DNA of 47,778 nucleotides from Bacteroidales bacterium (GTDB lineage: Bacteria > Bacteroidota > Bacteroidia > Bacteroidales > UBA4417), in contig JAURYB010000075.1 of assembly GCA_030654075.1 (NCBI GenBank), positions 1-47,778 of the forward strand, written 5' to 3'. Under the pieces are notes generated by a model. The model saw only the letters and a program-made list of their open reading frames with translations, was not told the origin of the DNA and ran no database searches. Of this stretch, positions 25,493-36,400 are shown one piece after another; within the stretch, counting starts at the first letter, position 1; every line of letters starts with the position of its first letter. The position numbers and the translations under genes are program-made.

Positions 25493-27415
25493 ATGAATAC
25501 ATTTGACCAATTGGGCCTTCAGGAAAATATCCTGAAAGCAATCAAAGAACTGGGGTTCGAAAACCCTATGCCCGTGCAGGAGGCCGTTATCCCGCGAATA
25601 ATTGAAAACAACACTGACATTGTTGCCCTGGCACAAACAGGAACAGGAAAAACCGCAGCTTTTGGATTACCGCTGCTTCAGCTTATCGATCCTGACAACA
25701 AAAAAACACAGGCACTCATTCTGAGCCCTACACGCGAACTGTGTATGCAGATAGCAAGTGACCTGAATTCTTACTCAAAATATATGCCTAATATTAAAGT
25801 TACTGCCGTTTATGGTGGTGCTAGTATTGAGGCACAGGCAAAACAGCTGAGAGCCGGCACGCAGATTATCGCCGCCACCCCGGGCCGTATGCTCGACATG
25901 ATTATGCGTAAATACGCTGATCTGTCGGAAGTACGTTTCCTGGTTCTCGATGAAGCTGACGAAATGCTCGATATGGGTTTTGAGGAAGATGTTCAATCAA
26001 TTATTGAAAGTACTCCCAAAGACCGCCACACATTCCTTTTCTCGGCTACCATGCCGTCGGATGTTGAAAAAATTGCCCGGCGGTATATGAAGAACCCTGA
26101 AACATTAAGTATGGGTCAGCGCAACGTTGGTGCAACTAACGTGAAACACATGTATTACCTCACCCATGCCAGGGACCGTTACACCGTTCTGAAGCGTGTT
26201 GCCGATTTCCATCCTGAGATGTATGCCATCATTTTTTGCCGCACACGCCAGGAAACACAGGAAATTGCAGATTCACTTATCCGCGACGGTTACAATGCGG
26301 ATGCACTTCACGGCGATTTATCACAATCACAGCGTGATCATGTAATGAAGAAATTCCGTGAGAAACACCTTAACATGCTTGTAGCTACTGATGTAGCTGC
26401 ACGTGGTATCGATGTTAGCGATCTTACCCACGTTATTAACTACCAGCTGCCTGACGATACCGACAACTACATTCACCGCTCTGGTCGTACCGGCCGTGCA
26501 GGTAAAGATGGCGTAAGTATTTCCATCATCAATATGAAGGAAAAAGGCCGTATCAAAATGCTCGAAAGGCAGATTGGTAAAGCTTTCAGTGCAGGCAAAA
26601 TTCCTTTAGGACGCCAGGTTTGTGAAAAACAACTGTATCACCTGATCGACCGTATGGAAAATGTAAATGTAATCGAAGACGAGATCAATGATTTCCTTCC
26701 TGTCATTTACAAGAAACTGGATGCAATGAGCAAAGAAGAAATTATCAAACGCTTTGTCTCGATTGAATTCAACAGTTTCCTCGAATATTACCGTGATGCC
26801 AAAGATCTGAATGTTGACGAATCGCGCGAGCGTGGTGAACGTTCTGATAGCGGTTCATACACCAGGCTGTTCATGAGCATTGGCCGTAAAGACGGACTGA
26901 CAGTTCCGAAACTTCTCGGCATGGTCAACGAATTTACCAATAGCCGTGATTTAAAAGTCGGCAGGATTGAGTTGGGTGACACCTTTACTTTTATTGAAGT
27001 AGATACCAAGTATTTGCCATTGTTTATGGCGTCTTTTAAAGACCAGACCATGAACGAAAGGCCGATTAAAGTAGATGTTGCAGAAGATCAGACTTCGTCG
27101 GAACGGCCAGGTCGTTCGTCGTACGGAGGAGGAAGAGGCGGAGATCGTGGCGGAGATCGCGGCGGTTACAAAGGCGGACGCAGCGGAGGTGGAGATCGTG
27201 GTGGTGATCGTGGCGGCTCAGGCGGCGGCGGTTACAAGAAAAGCTATGGCGGATCAAGCGACAGGCCAGCGTATAAAGGAGGCGGAGATCGCAGAAATGA
27301 TTCAAGCCGCTCGGCAACCCGTCCGGATTCGGACAGAGGTGGCAGCAGGCCTTCAGGCGGAGAACCATGGTATAAGGAACAAGCCGGTAAACCTGGGAGA
27401 AAGAAAAGGTTCTAA
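25493..27415 (+). CDS. deaD: DEAD-box RNA helicase, DeaD/CsdA type
   Basis: 640 residues. The Q motif (VQEAVIP), Walker A AQTGTGKT (47-54), SPTRELC, DEAD (153-156), SAT (FLFSATMPS), ARGID and HRSGRTGRAGKDG motifs are all present. Residues about 465-545 form the DbpA-type RNA-binding domain (YTRLFMSIGRKDGL, LPLFMASF). The last ~90 residues are a Gly/Arg/Asp-rich tail with many GGDRGG units, usually an RNA-contacting flexible region. Such helicases remodel ribosome precursors and mRNA, notably in the cold. The gene has its own promoter and terminator. Confidence 0.95.
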   Translation: MNTFDQLGLQENILKAIKELGFENPMPVQEAVIPRIIENNTDIVALAQTGTGKTAAFGLPLLQLIDPDNKKTQALILSPTRELCMQIASDLNSYSKYMPNIKVTAVYGGASIEAQAKQLRAGTQIIAATPGRMLDMIMRKYADLSEVRFLVLDEADEMLDMGFEEDVQSIIESTPKDRHTFLFSATMPSDVEKIARRYMKNPETLSMGQRNVGATNVKHMYYLTHARDRYTVLKRVADFHPEMYAIIFCRTRQETQEIADSLIRDGYNADALHGDLSQSQRDHVMKKFREKHLNMLVATDVAARGIDVSDLTHVINYQLPDDTDNYIHRSGRTGRAGKDGVSISIINMKEKGRIKMLERQIGKAFSAGKIPLGRQVCEKQLYHLIDRMENVNVIEDEINDFLPVIYKKLDAMSKEEIIKRFVSIEFNSFLEYYRDAKDLNVDESRERGERSDSGSYTRLFMSIGRKDGLTVPKLLGMVNEFTNSRDLKVGRIELGDTFTFIEVDTKYLPLFMASFKDQTMNERPIKVDVAEDQTSSERPGRSSYGGGRGGDRGGDRGGYKGGRSGGGDRGGDRGGSGGGGYKKSYGGSSDRPAYKGGGDRRNDSSRSATRPDSDRGGSRPSGGEPWYKEQAGKPGRKKRF

Positions 27416-27464
27416 TAAATCCGAATCTTTAAACTCCAATCTGGAAAACAGATAGACTTCAAAT

Positions 27465-27500
27465 AAAAAACGCCCCAGAAATGAGGCGTTTTTTTTATTT
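27465..27500 (+). terminator. Intrinsic terminator of the helicase gene
   Basis: AAAAAACGCC (27465-27474) pairs with GGCGTTTTTT (27485-27494) around a 10-base loop, and the T run extends beyond the stem. It lies about 50 bases after the stop. Confidence 0.85.
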
Positions 27501-27544
27501 ATTGCTCCCGGCGAATTCGTATAATCAAATTTCAGGAGAGCTTA

Positions 27545-27595
27545 ACCATTCACTGTTCACTATTAACTATTCACTATTCACTATTCACTATTAAC
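27545..27595. repeat. TTCACTATT tandem repeat
   Basis: About six degenerate 8-base units (CACTATTA, ACTATTCA) fill the space right after the trxB stop on the convergent side. It belongs to the same low-complexity type as 18477-18520. Confidence 0.65.
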
Positions 27596-28538
27596 TGTTT
27601 TTCGACCCCAGCCATCTCTCAGCCTCAATAGCAGCCATACAACCTGTGCCTGCAGCAGTTACAGCCTGGCGATATACATGATCCTGAACATCCCCGGCAG
27701 CAAATACGCCGGCAACATTTGTCCGGGTACTTCCCGGAATGGTTTTAATATATCCTTGATCGTCCAGGTCAATTTGTCCTTTAAATATGTCAGTATTAGG
27801 AGTATGGCCGATTGCCACAAAAAATCCCTGCACTTCAATTTCTCTGATATCGCCTGTTTTCGCATTTTTCAGACGGGCACCGGTAACAACTTTATTGTCG
27901 CCTGTAATTTCCTCAGGAAGTGAATCCCAAAGAATCTCAATATTAGGCGTGTTTTTAACCCTGTGTTGCATAGCTTTCGAAGCACGCAACTCATCGCGGC
28001 GAACGATCAGGTATACCTTTTTACAAAGTTTTGCCAGGTATGCTGCTTCTTCACAGGCAGTGTCGCCACCACCAACTACGGCTACATCCATTCCTCGGAA
28101 GAAAAATCCATCGCACGTTGCACAAGCCGAAACACCATGACCGTTATATCTTTTTTCCGATTCAAGTCCCAGCCAGCGTGCGGTAGCGCCAGTGGAAATA
28201 ATTACAGTATCCGCTTCAATTACTTTACCGCTATCAGTGGTTGCTTGCAGCGGGTATTGCTGAAAATCAACTTTTTCAATTATACCAAACCTTACGTCGG
28301 TTCCAAACCGCTCAGCCTGGTGCTGCAGATCTTCCATCATAGCGGGACCGGTTACACCTTTCGGGTAGCCGGGGAAATTATCTACTTCGGTGGTAGTGGT
28401 TAGCTGTCCGCCCATCTGCATACCCGTATAAACAACAGGTTTCAGGTCGGCACGGGCGGCATAAATGGCAGCAGTATACCCGGCAGGGCCGGAGCCTATA
28501 ATAAGGCATTCAACTTTTTCAATTTCAGAGGATGACAT
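27591..28538 (-). CDS. trxB: Thioredoxin reductase
   Basis: 315 residues, the normal length. FAD loop GSGPAG (15-20), QMGGQLTTTTEVDNFPG, redox pair CATC (Cys139 and Cys142 in ACATCDGFF), NADPH loop VVGGGDTACEEA, and C-terminal FAD strand GVFAAGDVQDHVYRQ. It reduces thioredoxin with NADPH. It is a single-gene unit with its own promoter and converges with the helicase gene. Confidence 0.96.
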   Translation of the reverse strand: MSSSEIEKVECLIIGSGPAGYTAAIYAARADLKPVVYTGMQMGGQLTTTTEVDNFPGYPKGVTGPAMMEDLQHQAERFGTDVRFGIIEKVDFQQYPLQATTDSGKVIEADTVIISTGATARWLGLESEKRYNGHGVSACATCDGFFFRGMDVAVVGGGDTACEEAAYLAKLCKKVYLIVRRDELRASKAMQHRVKNTPNIEILWDSLPEEITGDNKVVTGARLKNAKTGDIREIEVQGFFVAIGHTPNTDIFKGQIDLDDQGYIKTIPGSTRTNVAGVFAAGDVQDHVYRQAVTAAGTGCMAAIEAERWLGSKNS

Positions 28539-28561
28539 GATATGGTTTTAATTTAGGGGTG

Positions 28562-28569
28562 CAAAAGTA
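28562..28569 (-). promoter_or_regulatory. -7 element of trxB
   Basis: TACTTTTG on the minus strand, followed by CACC, matches TAnnTTTG exactly; the leader would be about 15-20 bases. Confidence 0.55.
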
Positions 28570-29392
28570 ATGTTTTTCAATGGAATGACATAAATTATAC
28601 CATTCTGAAATAGGCTAAATAAATCAATAAAAAAGATGATATGGATATGACAGATTGGCGGATTATTTGTACCATTAAGGCATAAATTTTCGCGTTCAAT
28701 AAATAAAAGATACAAGTCCGAAGTCTCAAATTTCAAGTTCCAAGACCTGTCCTGATAATTCCTCTTGGAATTTGGGGCTTCATAAATACGACAACTTACC
28801 ACATGTTCAGTTCAATTCTAAAAACTCTCTTTACGATCGTGTTTTCTATGGATTAGCCTATGTTGAAAAATGCGGAAATCCATCAAAAATCCAGAACGGT
28901 TGTTTGTCACAGGTCTATTTTAATCAAAAAAACAGATAAACTGATTCGGGCAAAAAGCTCCCTGTTATCGCCAACAATTTTCTATCCGGTAAATTTCTTT
29001 ACTTTTAGTGAGTTCCAATTATACACAAAATCGATTTTACAAGCCTTATGCAGTCTTGTTCCCTGTAATAAAGCACTGATTTTGTGGATCGAAAGTTTTT
29101 TTGCCGGAAACAAAATAATATAAAAGATCGTATCTTTATAAAAGCACAGGCCCACAACCAATTAAAAAACGTTACTGTTTTAATGCTGAACAAAAAAATC
29201 GGGGTTTGATTCAACAATAAAACCAGGACTACAGTCGAAGACAAAATACGGTGTGTGAAAACCGGAAATTGTTATACAAGTTTGCGATGTGTTAGTCTGG
29301 AAGACTACTTAACAGCTCACATTACAGTTAATAGCTGGTAGAAAGAGCCTGATTCCCTATAATTTACTAATAATATCTATTATAAATATCAG
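28570..29392. other. Long intergenic region with no supported gene
   Basis: About 820 bases between trxB and the CheR-like gene. Short open frames exist on both strands (for example 28860-29123 plus, 29005-29244 minus) but they overlap, have low-complexity hydrophobic or AT-driven composition and match nothing recognisable. No tRNA-like fold was seen. It may hold the promoter of the signalling block, though no TAnnTTTG sits close to 29393. Confidence 0.5.
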
Positions 29393-30247
29393 ATGAAAAC
29401 TCATCCTGCCATGACCTTTACACACCATCAGATTTCTTCATTGAAATTACTGATGGACACTGGATTAAATTCTACTGATATTTCGAGTTACGATGAGCAG
29501 TTTCTTAGTAAAACACTGCAAAAACGAATGCTGGAAATTCATTGCGCCAATGCAGACGATTACCTTGAGCTGATTAAGCAGAATGCAGAGGAAGTCGGTT
29601 TCTTTTTGAATTCACTTCAGATAGGATACACCGAATTCTTTCGTAACTCCCTCACTTTCTCAGTTCTGGAGCACATTATACTACCCTCACTGATACAGAA
29701 AAAGAAAGATTCGAAAAGGAAAGAGATCCGTATCTGGTCGGCAGCCTGCTCCGGCGGTCAGGAATCGTACAGCCTGGCGATGGTAATGGAGGAACTTAAA
29801 AACGGGGATACAAAAAAATTCAGTTACCGCATTTTCTCTACCGATCAGAACGAAGCATTAGTACAAGAAGCCCGCCTAGGCCATTATACTCAGAATGCAC
29901 TAAATAACCTGAGTTTGAAACGTATAAATCAGTGGTTCACTAAAAAAGGCGATACTTATACCGTAAAGCCGGAACTGAAAAATAACATTGATTTCTCAGT
30001 ATTTGACCTGTTCAGCATGGAATTGAGTTGCCCGCCTGCCAGTATTTTCGGGGAATTCGATATTGTAGTCTGCGCCAACCTCCTGTTTTATTATAAAAAC
30101 GAATACAGGCAGGCCATGCTCAAAAAAACAGGAAACTGTATGGCTGCCGGAGGTTACCTGGTAACCGGTGAAACTGAACGGCAAATCTTAATGGATCAAA
30201 ATTATACCGAAGCATTTCCGCAATCGGCTATTTTTCTTAAAAAGTAG
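29393..30247 (+). CDS. CheR-type methyltransferase
   Basis: 284 residues. An N-terminal helical domain (about 10-75, FTHHQISSLKLLMDTGLN, KTLQKRMLEIHC) precedes the SAM domain: TEFFRNSLTFSVLEHIILPSL, IRIWSAACSGGQESYSLAM (112-130), IFSTDQNEALVQEARLGHY and FDIVVCANLLFYYKN. The order is that of CheR, which methylates glutamates of chemoreceptors. The SAM loop reads CSGGQESYS where CheR normally has CSTGEEPYS, and CRNVLIYF is CANLLFYY, so specificity may differ. No receptor or CheB gene is visible. It stands 200 bases before the hybrid kinase and is likely part of the signalling block. Confidence 0.87.
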   Translation: MKTHPAMTFTHHQISSLKLLMDTGLNSTDISSYDEQFLSKTLQKRMLEIHCANADDYLELIKQNAEEVGFFLNSLQIGYTEFFRNSLTFSVLEHIILPSLIQKKKDSKRKEIRIWSAACSGGQESYSLAMVMEELKNGDTKKFSYRIFSTDQNEALVQEARLGHYTQNALNNLSLKRINQWFTKKGDTYTVKPELKNNIDFSVFDLFSMELSCPPASIFGEFDIVVCANLLFYYKNEYRQAMLKKTGNCMAAGGYLVTGETERQILMDQNYTEAFPQSAIFLKK

Positions 30248-30449
30248 CATGCCCGCCCGGCGGAGGCGGAAGATACGAGTAAAATACTTTGAGTACACGG
30301 ATACTGAATGAACTCGGATTACCTGGAAATTTAATGATGAGACACGTTTGCCTGTTGGCAAGCTAGGATGAAGCTAAGAAATCACCCTGTCCGCGATTTG
30401 TAAGCAGAAACAAAAGTATAAGATCATAAAGCAGTAAAAAGCAAATACC

Positions 30450-33443
30450 ATGAACCTGAAAAACCTCTCTATCGGCACACAGCTCAAAATTGGCTTTGCC
30501 ACCATGCTGCTATTTGTAATCATACTGGGTGCATTATCCTATCAGCAATCGGACAAAATTCACCAGCAAACCGAAACCATGTACAATCATCCGGTACTGG
30601 TTCGGCGGGCAATCGGTTTGTTGCATTCCGGTTTGCTTGACATCCGTCTCAGTATGAAAGACCTGTTCCTGGATTCAGAAGAGAAGGAAATTGCACAGAG
30701 CCTCAACCGGATCGAAACACAGAAGGCGAATGCTTTGGCGCAGATTGACCAGATTTATACTTCCTACCTGGGACCACCTGCTGATGTTGACTCGTTAAAG
30801 CAAGCCTTTATACTCTATAATTCAGTGCGTGAAGAAACCGTACGTCTTTTTCGTGCCGGAAAAATTCAGGAAGCAGCAAGCCGGACTAAAAACATCGGAA
30901 TTGGAGGGAAACAGTCCGAAAAGGTGCTTGCCGCACTTCAAAAGATTGATGATTTTGCCCGCTTTAAAGGAGATACCCTATATGCAAATTCCATAAAATT
31001 AAAAAACACGCTTCATTCGCAGCTACTCCTCCTCATTGCTGTTTTGCTGGTTCTTTCATTCTTTATCAATTTCTTGCTCTTGCGCAGCATCCGGAAACCA
31101 CTGACTGAACTCACCAACGCTACCCAACACTTTCACATCGGTGATATGGAAGCTCGTTGTGCATATAAATCACAAAATGAAATCGGCGCGCTATCCGCTT
31201 CTTTTAACACACTGGCTGAAGGTATTCAGGCTACCATCAGTCTGAACGAAAAAGTGGTGAGCCTGTCGCGGATGTTGCTGAGCAAATACGAGGTAAAAGA
31301 ATTCTTCCAGGAAGCGATTAATGCGCTTTCCATTCATACAGGCTCACAATTGGCAGCAGTGTACCTGTTGAGCGACGATAAAAAAACTTTTGAGCACTTT
31401 GAATCCATCGGGGTTGACGACAATGCCCGCCAATCGTTTGCCGCCGACCGGTTCGAAGGCGAATTCGGCGCAGTACTAACGCAATCTAAAATACAGCATA
31501 TCAAGAATATACCTGCGGATACACGCTTTGTTTTTCATACCGTAAGCGGCAAGTTTATCCCGAACGAAATTATTACCATTCCCATACTTACCAATAACGA
31601 AGTAGTAGCAATTATTTCGCTGTCAAGTGTAAGCCCTTTTACAAATCAGGCAATCCAACTGATTGACAGCATTTTTGTTACCCTCAGCGCCCGGGTGGAA
31701 GGAATAATTGCCTACCATAAGATGAGGAAATTCTCGGAAAAGCTGGAATTTCAGAACCGCGAACTCGAAGCCCAGAAAACTGAAATGGCATCGCAATCGG
31801 CAGAGGTAACGGAGCAGAATATGGAACTGGAAATGCAAAAGAAACAACTTTCGGAAGCCAACCAGCTAAAAACCAATTTCCTGTCGAATATGAGCCACGA
31901 ACTGCGTACGCCGCTTAATTCGGTAATTGCCCTTTCGGGAGTGCTTAACCGTAGGCTGGCCAAACAGATTCCGGCCGAAGAATACAGCTACCTGGAGATC
32001 ATTGAAAGGAACGGGAAAAACCTGCTCTTCCTTATTAACGACATCCTGGATATTTCGCGCATCGAAGCCGGGCGCGAGGAAATTGAAATTTCGAGGTTCG
32101 ATGTCAACGACCTGATTTCTGAAATTATAACCAATATGAAGGTACAGGCAAAACAGAAAAATATTGAGCTTATACAAACCGAAATAAACCCTGACTTATA
32201 CCTCAGCAATGCTGCCTTATACCTGAGCAGTGATATGGTTAAATGCCGGCATATACTGCAAAACCTGGTAAGCAATGCCGTGAAGTTTACCGAACATGGC
32301 AAGATTGAAGTAAAAGCACGAGAGATCAATACTAAAATTGAGATAACGGTTTCTGATACAGGAATAGGAATTTCCGAAAGCAACCTGCCACATATTTTCG
32401 ATGAGTTCCGTCAGGCCGACAGCAGTACTTCGCGCAGGTTTGGCGGCAGCGGACTGGGGCTGGCCATTGCTAAAAAATATGCAAGCCTGCTCGGTGGCAC
32501 CATCACAGTTAAAAGTGTTTTTGGTGAAGGTTCGGAATTTACCCTGATTCTTCCAATGCAAACCAATGGTGAAAGCCATTTAACCGAAGTTAAAACCAAA
32601 GCCGTTCATCATTTTACAGTCAGGCAGGCAAATGCGGAAACAGTTTCCGTTTCACAGAACAAAACCGTTTTACTGGTCGAAGACAGCGAGCCGGCAATCA
32701 TTCAGCTAAAAGATATACTGGAAGAAAGCGGCTATAAGATCCTGGTTGCCCGCGATGGTGCTGAAGCGCTCGGAATAATTGCCCAAACCATTCCTGATGC
32801 TATGATCCTTGACCTGATGATGCCGGGAGTTGATGGATTTGAAGTACTGGGAACTCTCCGCGGAGCCGAACAAACAGCTCATATCCCGGTGCTGATTCTT
32901 ACAGCGAAACATATCACAAAAGAAGAACTCAAATTCCTGACCCGCAACAATATTCACCAGCTTATTCAGAAAGGCGATGTAAACCGCATCGAACTGCTTG
33001 GCGCTGTGGTTGCTATGGTTGAGCCCCGAATGCCGGAATCCCCCCAGCCAAAACGGGAAATACATCCTATTGAGGGCAACCCATTGGTGCTTGTAGTAGA
33101 AGATAATCCCGATAATATGACAACCGTTAAGGCATTATTAGATGGCAATTATACTATCCTGGAAGCTACAAACGGGAATGAAGCCGTGAAAATGGCCGAC
33201 ATGCATAAACCCGACCTGATTTTAATGGACATTGCCCTGCCGGAAATGGATGGCATTGAAGCATACAGGGCTATCCGGAATAAAGCTCATTTACAGCATA
33301 CCGCTATTATTGCACTCACCGCCAGTGCTATGACTTCCGACCGCGAAGCTATACTGGCACACGGATTTGATGCCTATATAGCAAAGCCCATCGACCAAAA
33401 ATCATTTTTCATTACTATAAATGAGGTTTTATATGGAAAATAG
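30450..33443 (+). CDS. Membrane hybrid histidine kinase: HAMP-GAF-HisKA-HATPase-REC-REC
   Basis: 997 residues. TM1 is about 14-31, a four-helix sensor region (32-188) lies outside the membrane, TM2 about 189-212, HAMP about 212-264, then a GAF-like domain (about 275-415) and a coiled coil (425-475). The HisKA site is His483 in NMSHELRTPLN. HATPase motifs are NLVSNAVKF, DTGIGI and GGSGLGLAIAK. Two receiver domains follow with Asp788 (ILDLMMPG) and Asp927 (LILMDIALPE). The sensor resembles a chemoreceptor-type 4HB domain; the CheR-like gene before it may modify a partner. The next gene starts inside its last codons, so they are coupled. Confidence 0.92.
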   Translation: MNLKNLSIGTQLKIGFATMLLFVIILGALSYQQSDKIHQQTETMYNHPVLVRRAIGLLHSGLLDIRLSMKDLFLDSEEKEIAQSLNRIETQKANALAQIDQIYTSYLGPPADVDSLKQAFILYNSVREETVRLFRAGKIQEAASRTKNIGIGGKQSEKVLAALQKIDDFARFKGDTLYANSIKLKNTLHSQLLLLIAVLLVLSFFINFLLLRSIRKPLTELTNATQHFHIGDMEARCAYKSQNEIGALSASFNTLAEGIQATISLNEKVVSLSRMLLSKYEVKEFFQEAINALSIHTGSQLAAVYLLSDDKKTFEHFESIGVDDNARQSFAADRFEGEFGAVLTQSKIQHIKNIPADTRFVFHTVSGKFIPNEIITIPILTNNEVVAIISLSSVSPFTNQAIQLIDSIFVTLSARVEGIIAYHKMRKFSEKLEFQNRELEAQKTEMASQSAEVTEQNMELEMQKKQLSEANQLKTNFLSNMSHELRTPLNSVIALSGVLNRRLAKQIPAEEYSYLEIIERNGKNLLFLINDILDISRIEAGREEIEISRFDVNDLISEIITNMKVQAKQKNIELIQTEINPDLYLSNAALYLSSDMVKCRHILQNLVSNAVKFTEHGKIEVKAREINTKIEITVSDTGIGISESNLPHIFDEFRQADSSTSRRFGGSGLGLAIAKKYASLLGGTITVKSVFGEGSEFTLILPMQTNGESHLTEVKTKAVHHFTVRQANAETVSVSQNKTVLLVEDSEPAIIQLKDILEESGYKILVARDGAEALGIIAQTIPDAMILDLMMPGVDGFEVLGTLRGAEQTAHIPVLILTAKHITKEELKFLTRNNIHQLIQKGDVNRIELLGAVVAMVEPRMPESPQPKREIHPIEGNPLVLVVEDNPDNMTTVKALLDGNYTILEATNGNEAVKMADMHKPDLILMDIALPEMDGIEAYRAIRNKAHLQHTAIIALTASAMTSDREAILAHGFDAYIAKPIDQKSFFITINEVLYGK

Positions 33444-36400
33444 AACGATAAAAATCCTGGCCATCGACGATAACCAGGATAACCTGGTTACCCTGAAAGC
33501 GTTACTAAAGGATACATCCCCTGATGCCCTGTTGCTTATGGCAACTTCCGGGGTAAAAGGACTTGAAACAGCCGCTTCCGAGAAACCGGATGTGATACTG
33601 CTCGACGTTATTATGCCGGGCATGGATGGATTTGAAGTTTGCAGGAAGCTTAAAGCAGACGCAGCACTTTGCGACATCCCCGTGGTATTTGTTACGGCTA
33701 TTAAAGGCGATAAAGAAAGCCGCATCCTTGCCCTCGAATCCGGTGCCGAGGCCTTTCTTTCGAAACCCATAGACGAAAGCGAACTCACCGCCCAGATCAG
33801 GGCTATGCTGAAAATAAGTAAGGCCAACTTCGAAAAACGAAATGAAAAAGAAAGGCTTTCGGCCCTGGTTGAGGAACGTACCAGTGAACTACAGAAAAAA
33901 AACCTGCTCAACTTAAACCTGCTCGAAGATATTAGAACCGAGATGGAAGTCAGGAAAAAAACGGAGATGGAATTACGCTTAAGCGAGGAAAAATTTTCTA
34001 AATCGTTTTACACCAGCCCCGACTCAATAATTATAAACAGGCTCGACGATGGCAAAATAGTTGAAGTAAACAGTGGCTTTAGAAGAATAACGGGATATGA
34101 AGAAAGTGAAGTTATAGGTAAAACAACAGCAGAACTTAATTTGTACATAAATCCCGAAGAACGGAATGCAATTATTCATGAACTAAAAACTACCGGGCAG
34201 GTAAAAGATTTTGAATGCTGGTTTGCAACTAAAAACGGCTTGCCAATACTGGGTTTGCTTTCGGCTGTTACTATTGATATTAATGGCATCAAGCATATTT
34301 TAAGTACCACCCGCGATATTACAGAACGCAAACAGGCTGAAGAGGCATTAAAGCTAAGCGAAGGAAAATACAGGCAGCTTGTTAATAATACCGATACCGG
34401 TTTTGTGGTTGTTGATGAAAAAGGAGTTGTTGTTGAAGCAAACGATCCATATTTGAAATTGGCTGGCTATGGATCATTTGAGGAAATATCAGGTCGTTCG
34501 GTACTTGAGTGGACCGCTCCTGATGAAGTTGAAAACAATGCAGCGAGTATTGCCTTAGGTTCAAAACAAGGTTACGTTCAAAACTTTGAAACAGTTTACC
34601 TGCGTGCTGATGGAACAAGGATAAACATTATTCTTGATGCAACATTGCAGAGCATGCCGGATGGTAGGAAGCTACATGTGGCTTTTTGCCGCGATATTAC
34701 CGAACGAAAACGTGTGGAAGAAGCACTCCAAAAAAGTGAAACGGAATTTCGCCAGTTGGCCGAAGCCATGCCACAAATCGTCTGGATTACCCGCCCCGAT
34801 GGTTGGAATATTTTCTTTAATCAGCAGTGGGTGAAATATACAGGACAAACGTTGGAAGAAAGTTGCGGAAATGGGTGGAATAAACCATTCCATCCCGACG
34901 ACCAGCAGCGTGCCTCGGATGCCTGGCAAAATGCAACCACTAATCTGACCACTTATTCGCTCGAATGCCGCCTCCGCCGTTTTGATGGGGAATACAAATG
35001 GTGGCTGATCCGTGGGGTTCCCATATTCGATGATAATGGTGCAGTAGCCAAGTGGTACGGCACCTGTACCGACATCAACGAACGGAAACAGGCGGAAGCT
35101 TTACTGATTGAAAGTGAAAAAAGGAATCGGGGCATACTGGCGAATCTGGATGCCGGCATTGTGATTCATGCACCCGACACCTCTATTGTTTTAAGCAACC
35201 CCAAAGCTGCCGAATTGCTGGGGCTGAGTGAATTGCAAATGCAAGGGAAGCTGTCAGCTGATCCGGGCTGGCAGTTTATTGACGAGCACAAAAAGCCTTT
35301 GCCTCTCAGTGAATACCCTGTGAATCAAATTAAATCGCATAAAAAAATACTTAAGGAATTCATTATCGGTGTCTGCCGACCCGTAACCAACGATGTGGTT
35401 TGGCTGATGGTAAATGGATTTCCTGTTTTGGATAAAAACGGGGAGATATCTGAAATATTAATCAGTTTTATCGACCTTACAGATCGAAAGCAGGCAGCAG
35501 ATCTGCTGCAAAAGAGCGAGGAAAAATACCGTACCATATTCGAGAATGTTCAGGATGTGTTTTACCAGACCGACCTGGCAGGTACCGTTGTTGAAATGAG
35601 CCCGTCAATCTACAATTTATGCGCATACAAAAGGGAAGAACTTATTGGCTGCAAGGCATCCGTGCTGTATAACAAGCCCGATGAGAGAGGCTTACTTGTA
35701 AATGCGATACTTCGGAATGGCGAACTTTGGGATTACGAACTGGAGCTTAAAACAAAATCCGGTAAAATTAAATTCGTTTCAATCAATGCCCGCTTAATTA
35801 AGGATAACGAAGGCAGGCCAACGCATATCGATGGCGCAATACGGGATATTTCCGAGCGCAGGCTGGCGGTAGCGAAATTAAAGGAAAGCGAGGAGTTTAG
35901 CCGGTATTTATTACAAACCATCCCGTTTGGTATGGATATAGTTGACGAAAAAGGAACTATTCTGTTCCGGAACGAGAATCTGAAAAAACTTTGCGGAGAA
36001 GAACTCATTGGTAGTAAATGCTGGGAAGTATACCGCGATGATAAACAGCAATGTTCCGATTGTCCGCTAAAAGCCGGAATTAATTTAGGAAAAACAGAGG
36101 TTTATGAATCATCTGGAGTGCTCGGAGGCAAAACATTTGAAGTGATTCATACCGGGATTAGCCATAAAGGCAAGGAGGCTATGCTCGAAATATTTATTGA
36201 TATTACCGGGCGTAAACTGGCTGAGAGAGAGCTGATAAAAGCCAAAGAAAATGCTGAAGAAAGCGAAGAAAAATATCGCCTGGCTGAAATAGATTTGCTG
36301 GAAGCACAACGGTTGGCAAATATTGGCAGTTGGCATTGGGATCTTAAAACGGGCCTTGTAGCATGGTCAAAAGAGCTATGTACTATAAATGGGCATAATC

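Noticed and set aside
27066..27455. Frames overlapping the helicase tail on both strands
   Set aside because: They arise from the Gly/Arg repeat codons of the helicase and have no independent support.
28860..29244. Small genes in the long spacer after trxB
   Set aside because: The frames on opposite strands overlap each other, have AT-driven composition, and no signal peptide or domain.
30450..33443. CheA-type chemotaxis kinase
   Set aside because: It has a standard HisKA site (His483 in SHELRTP) and no Hpt or CheW-like domain.
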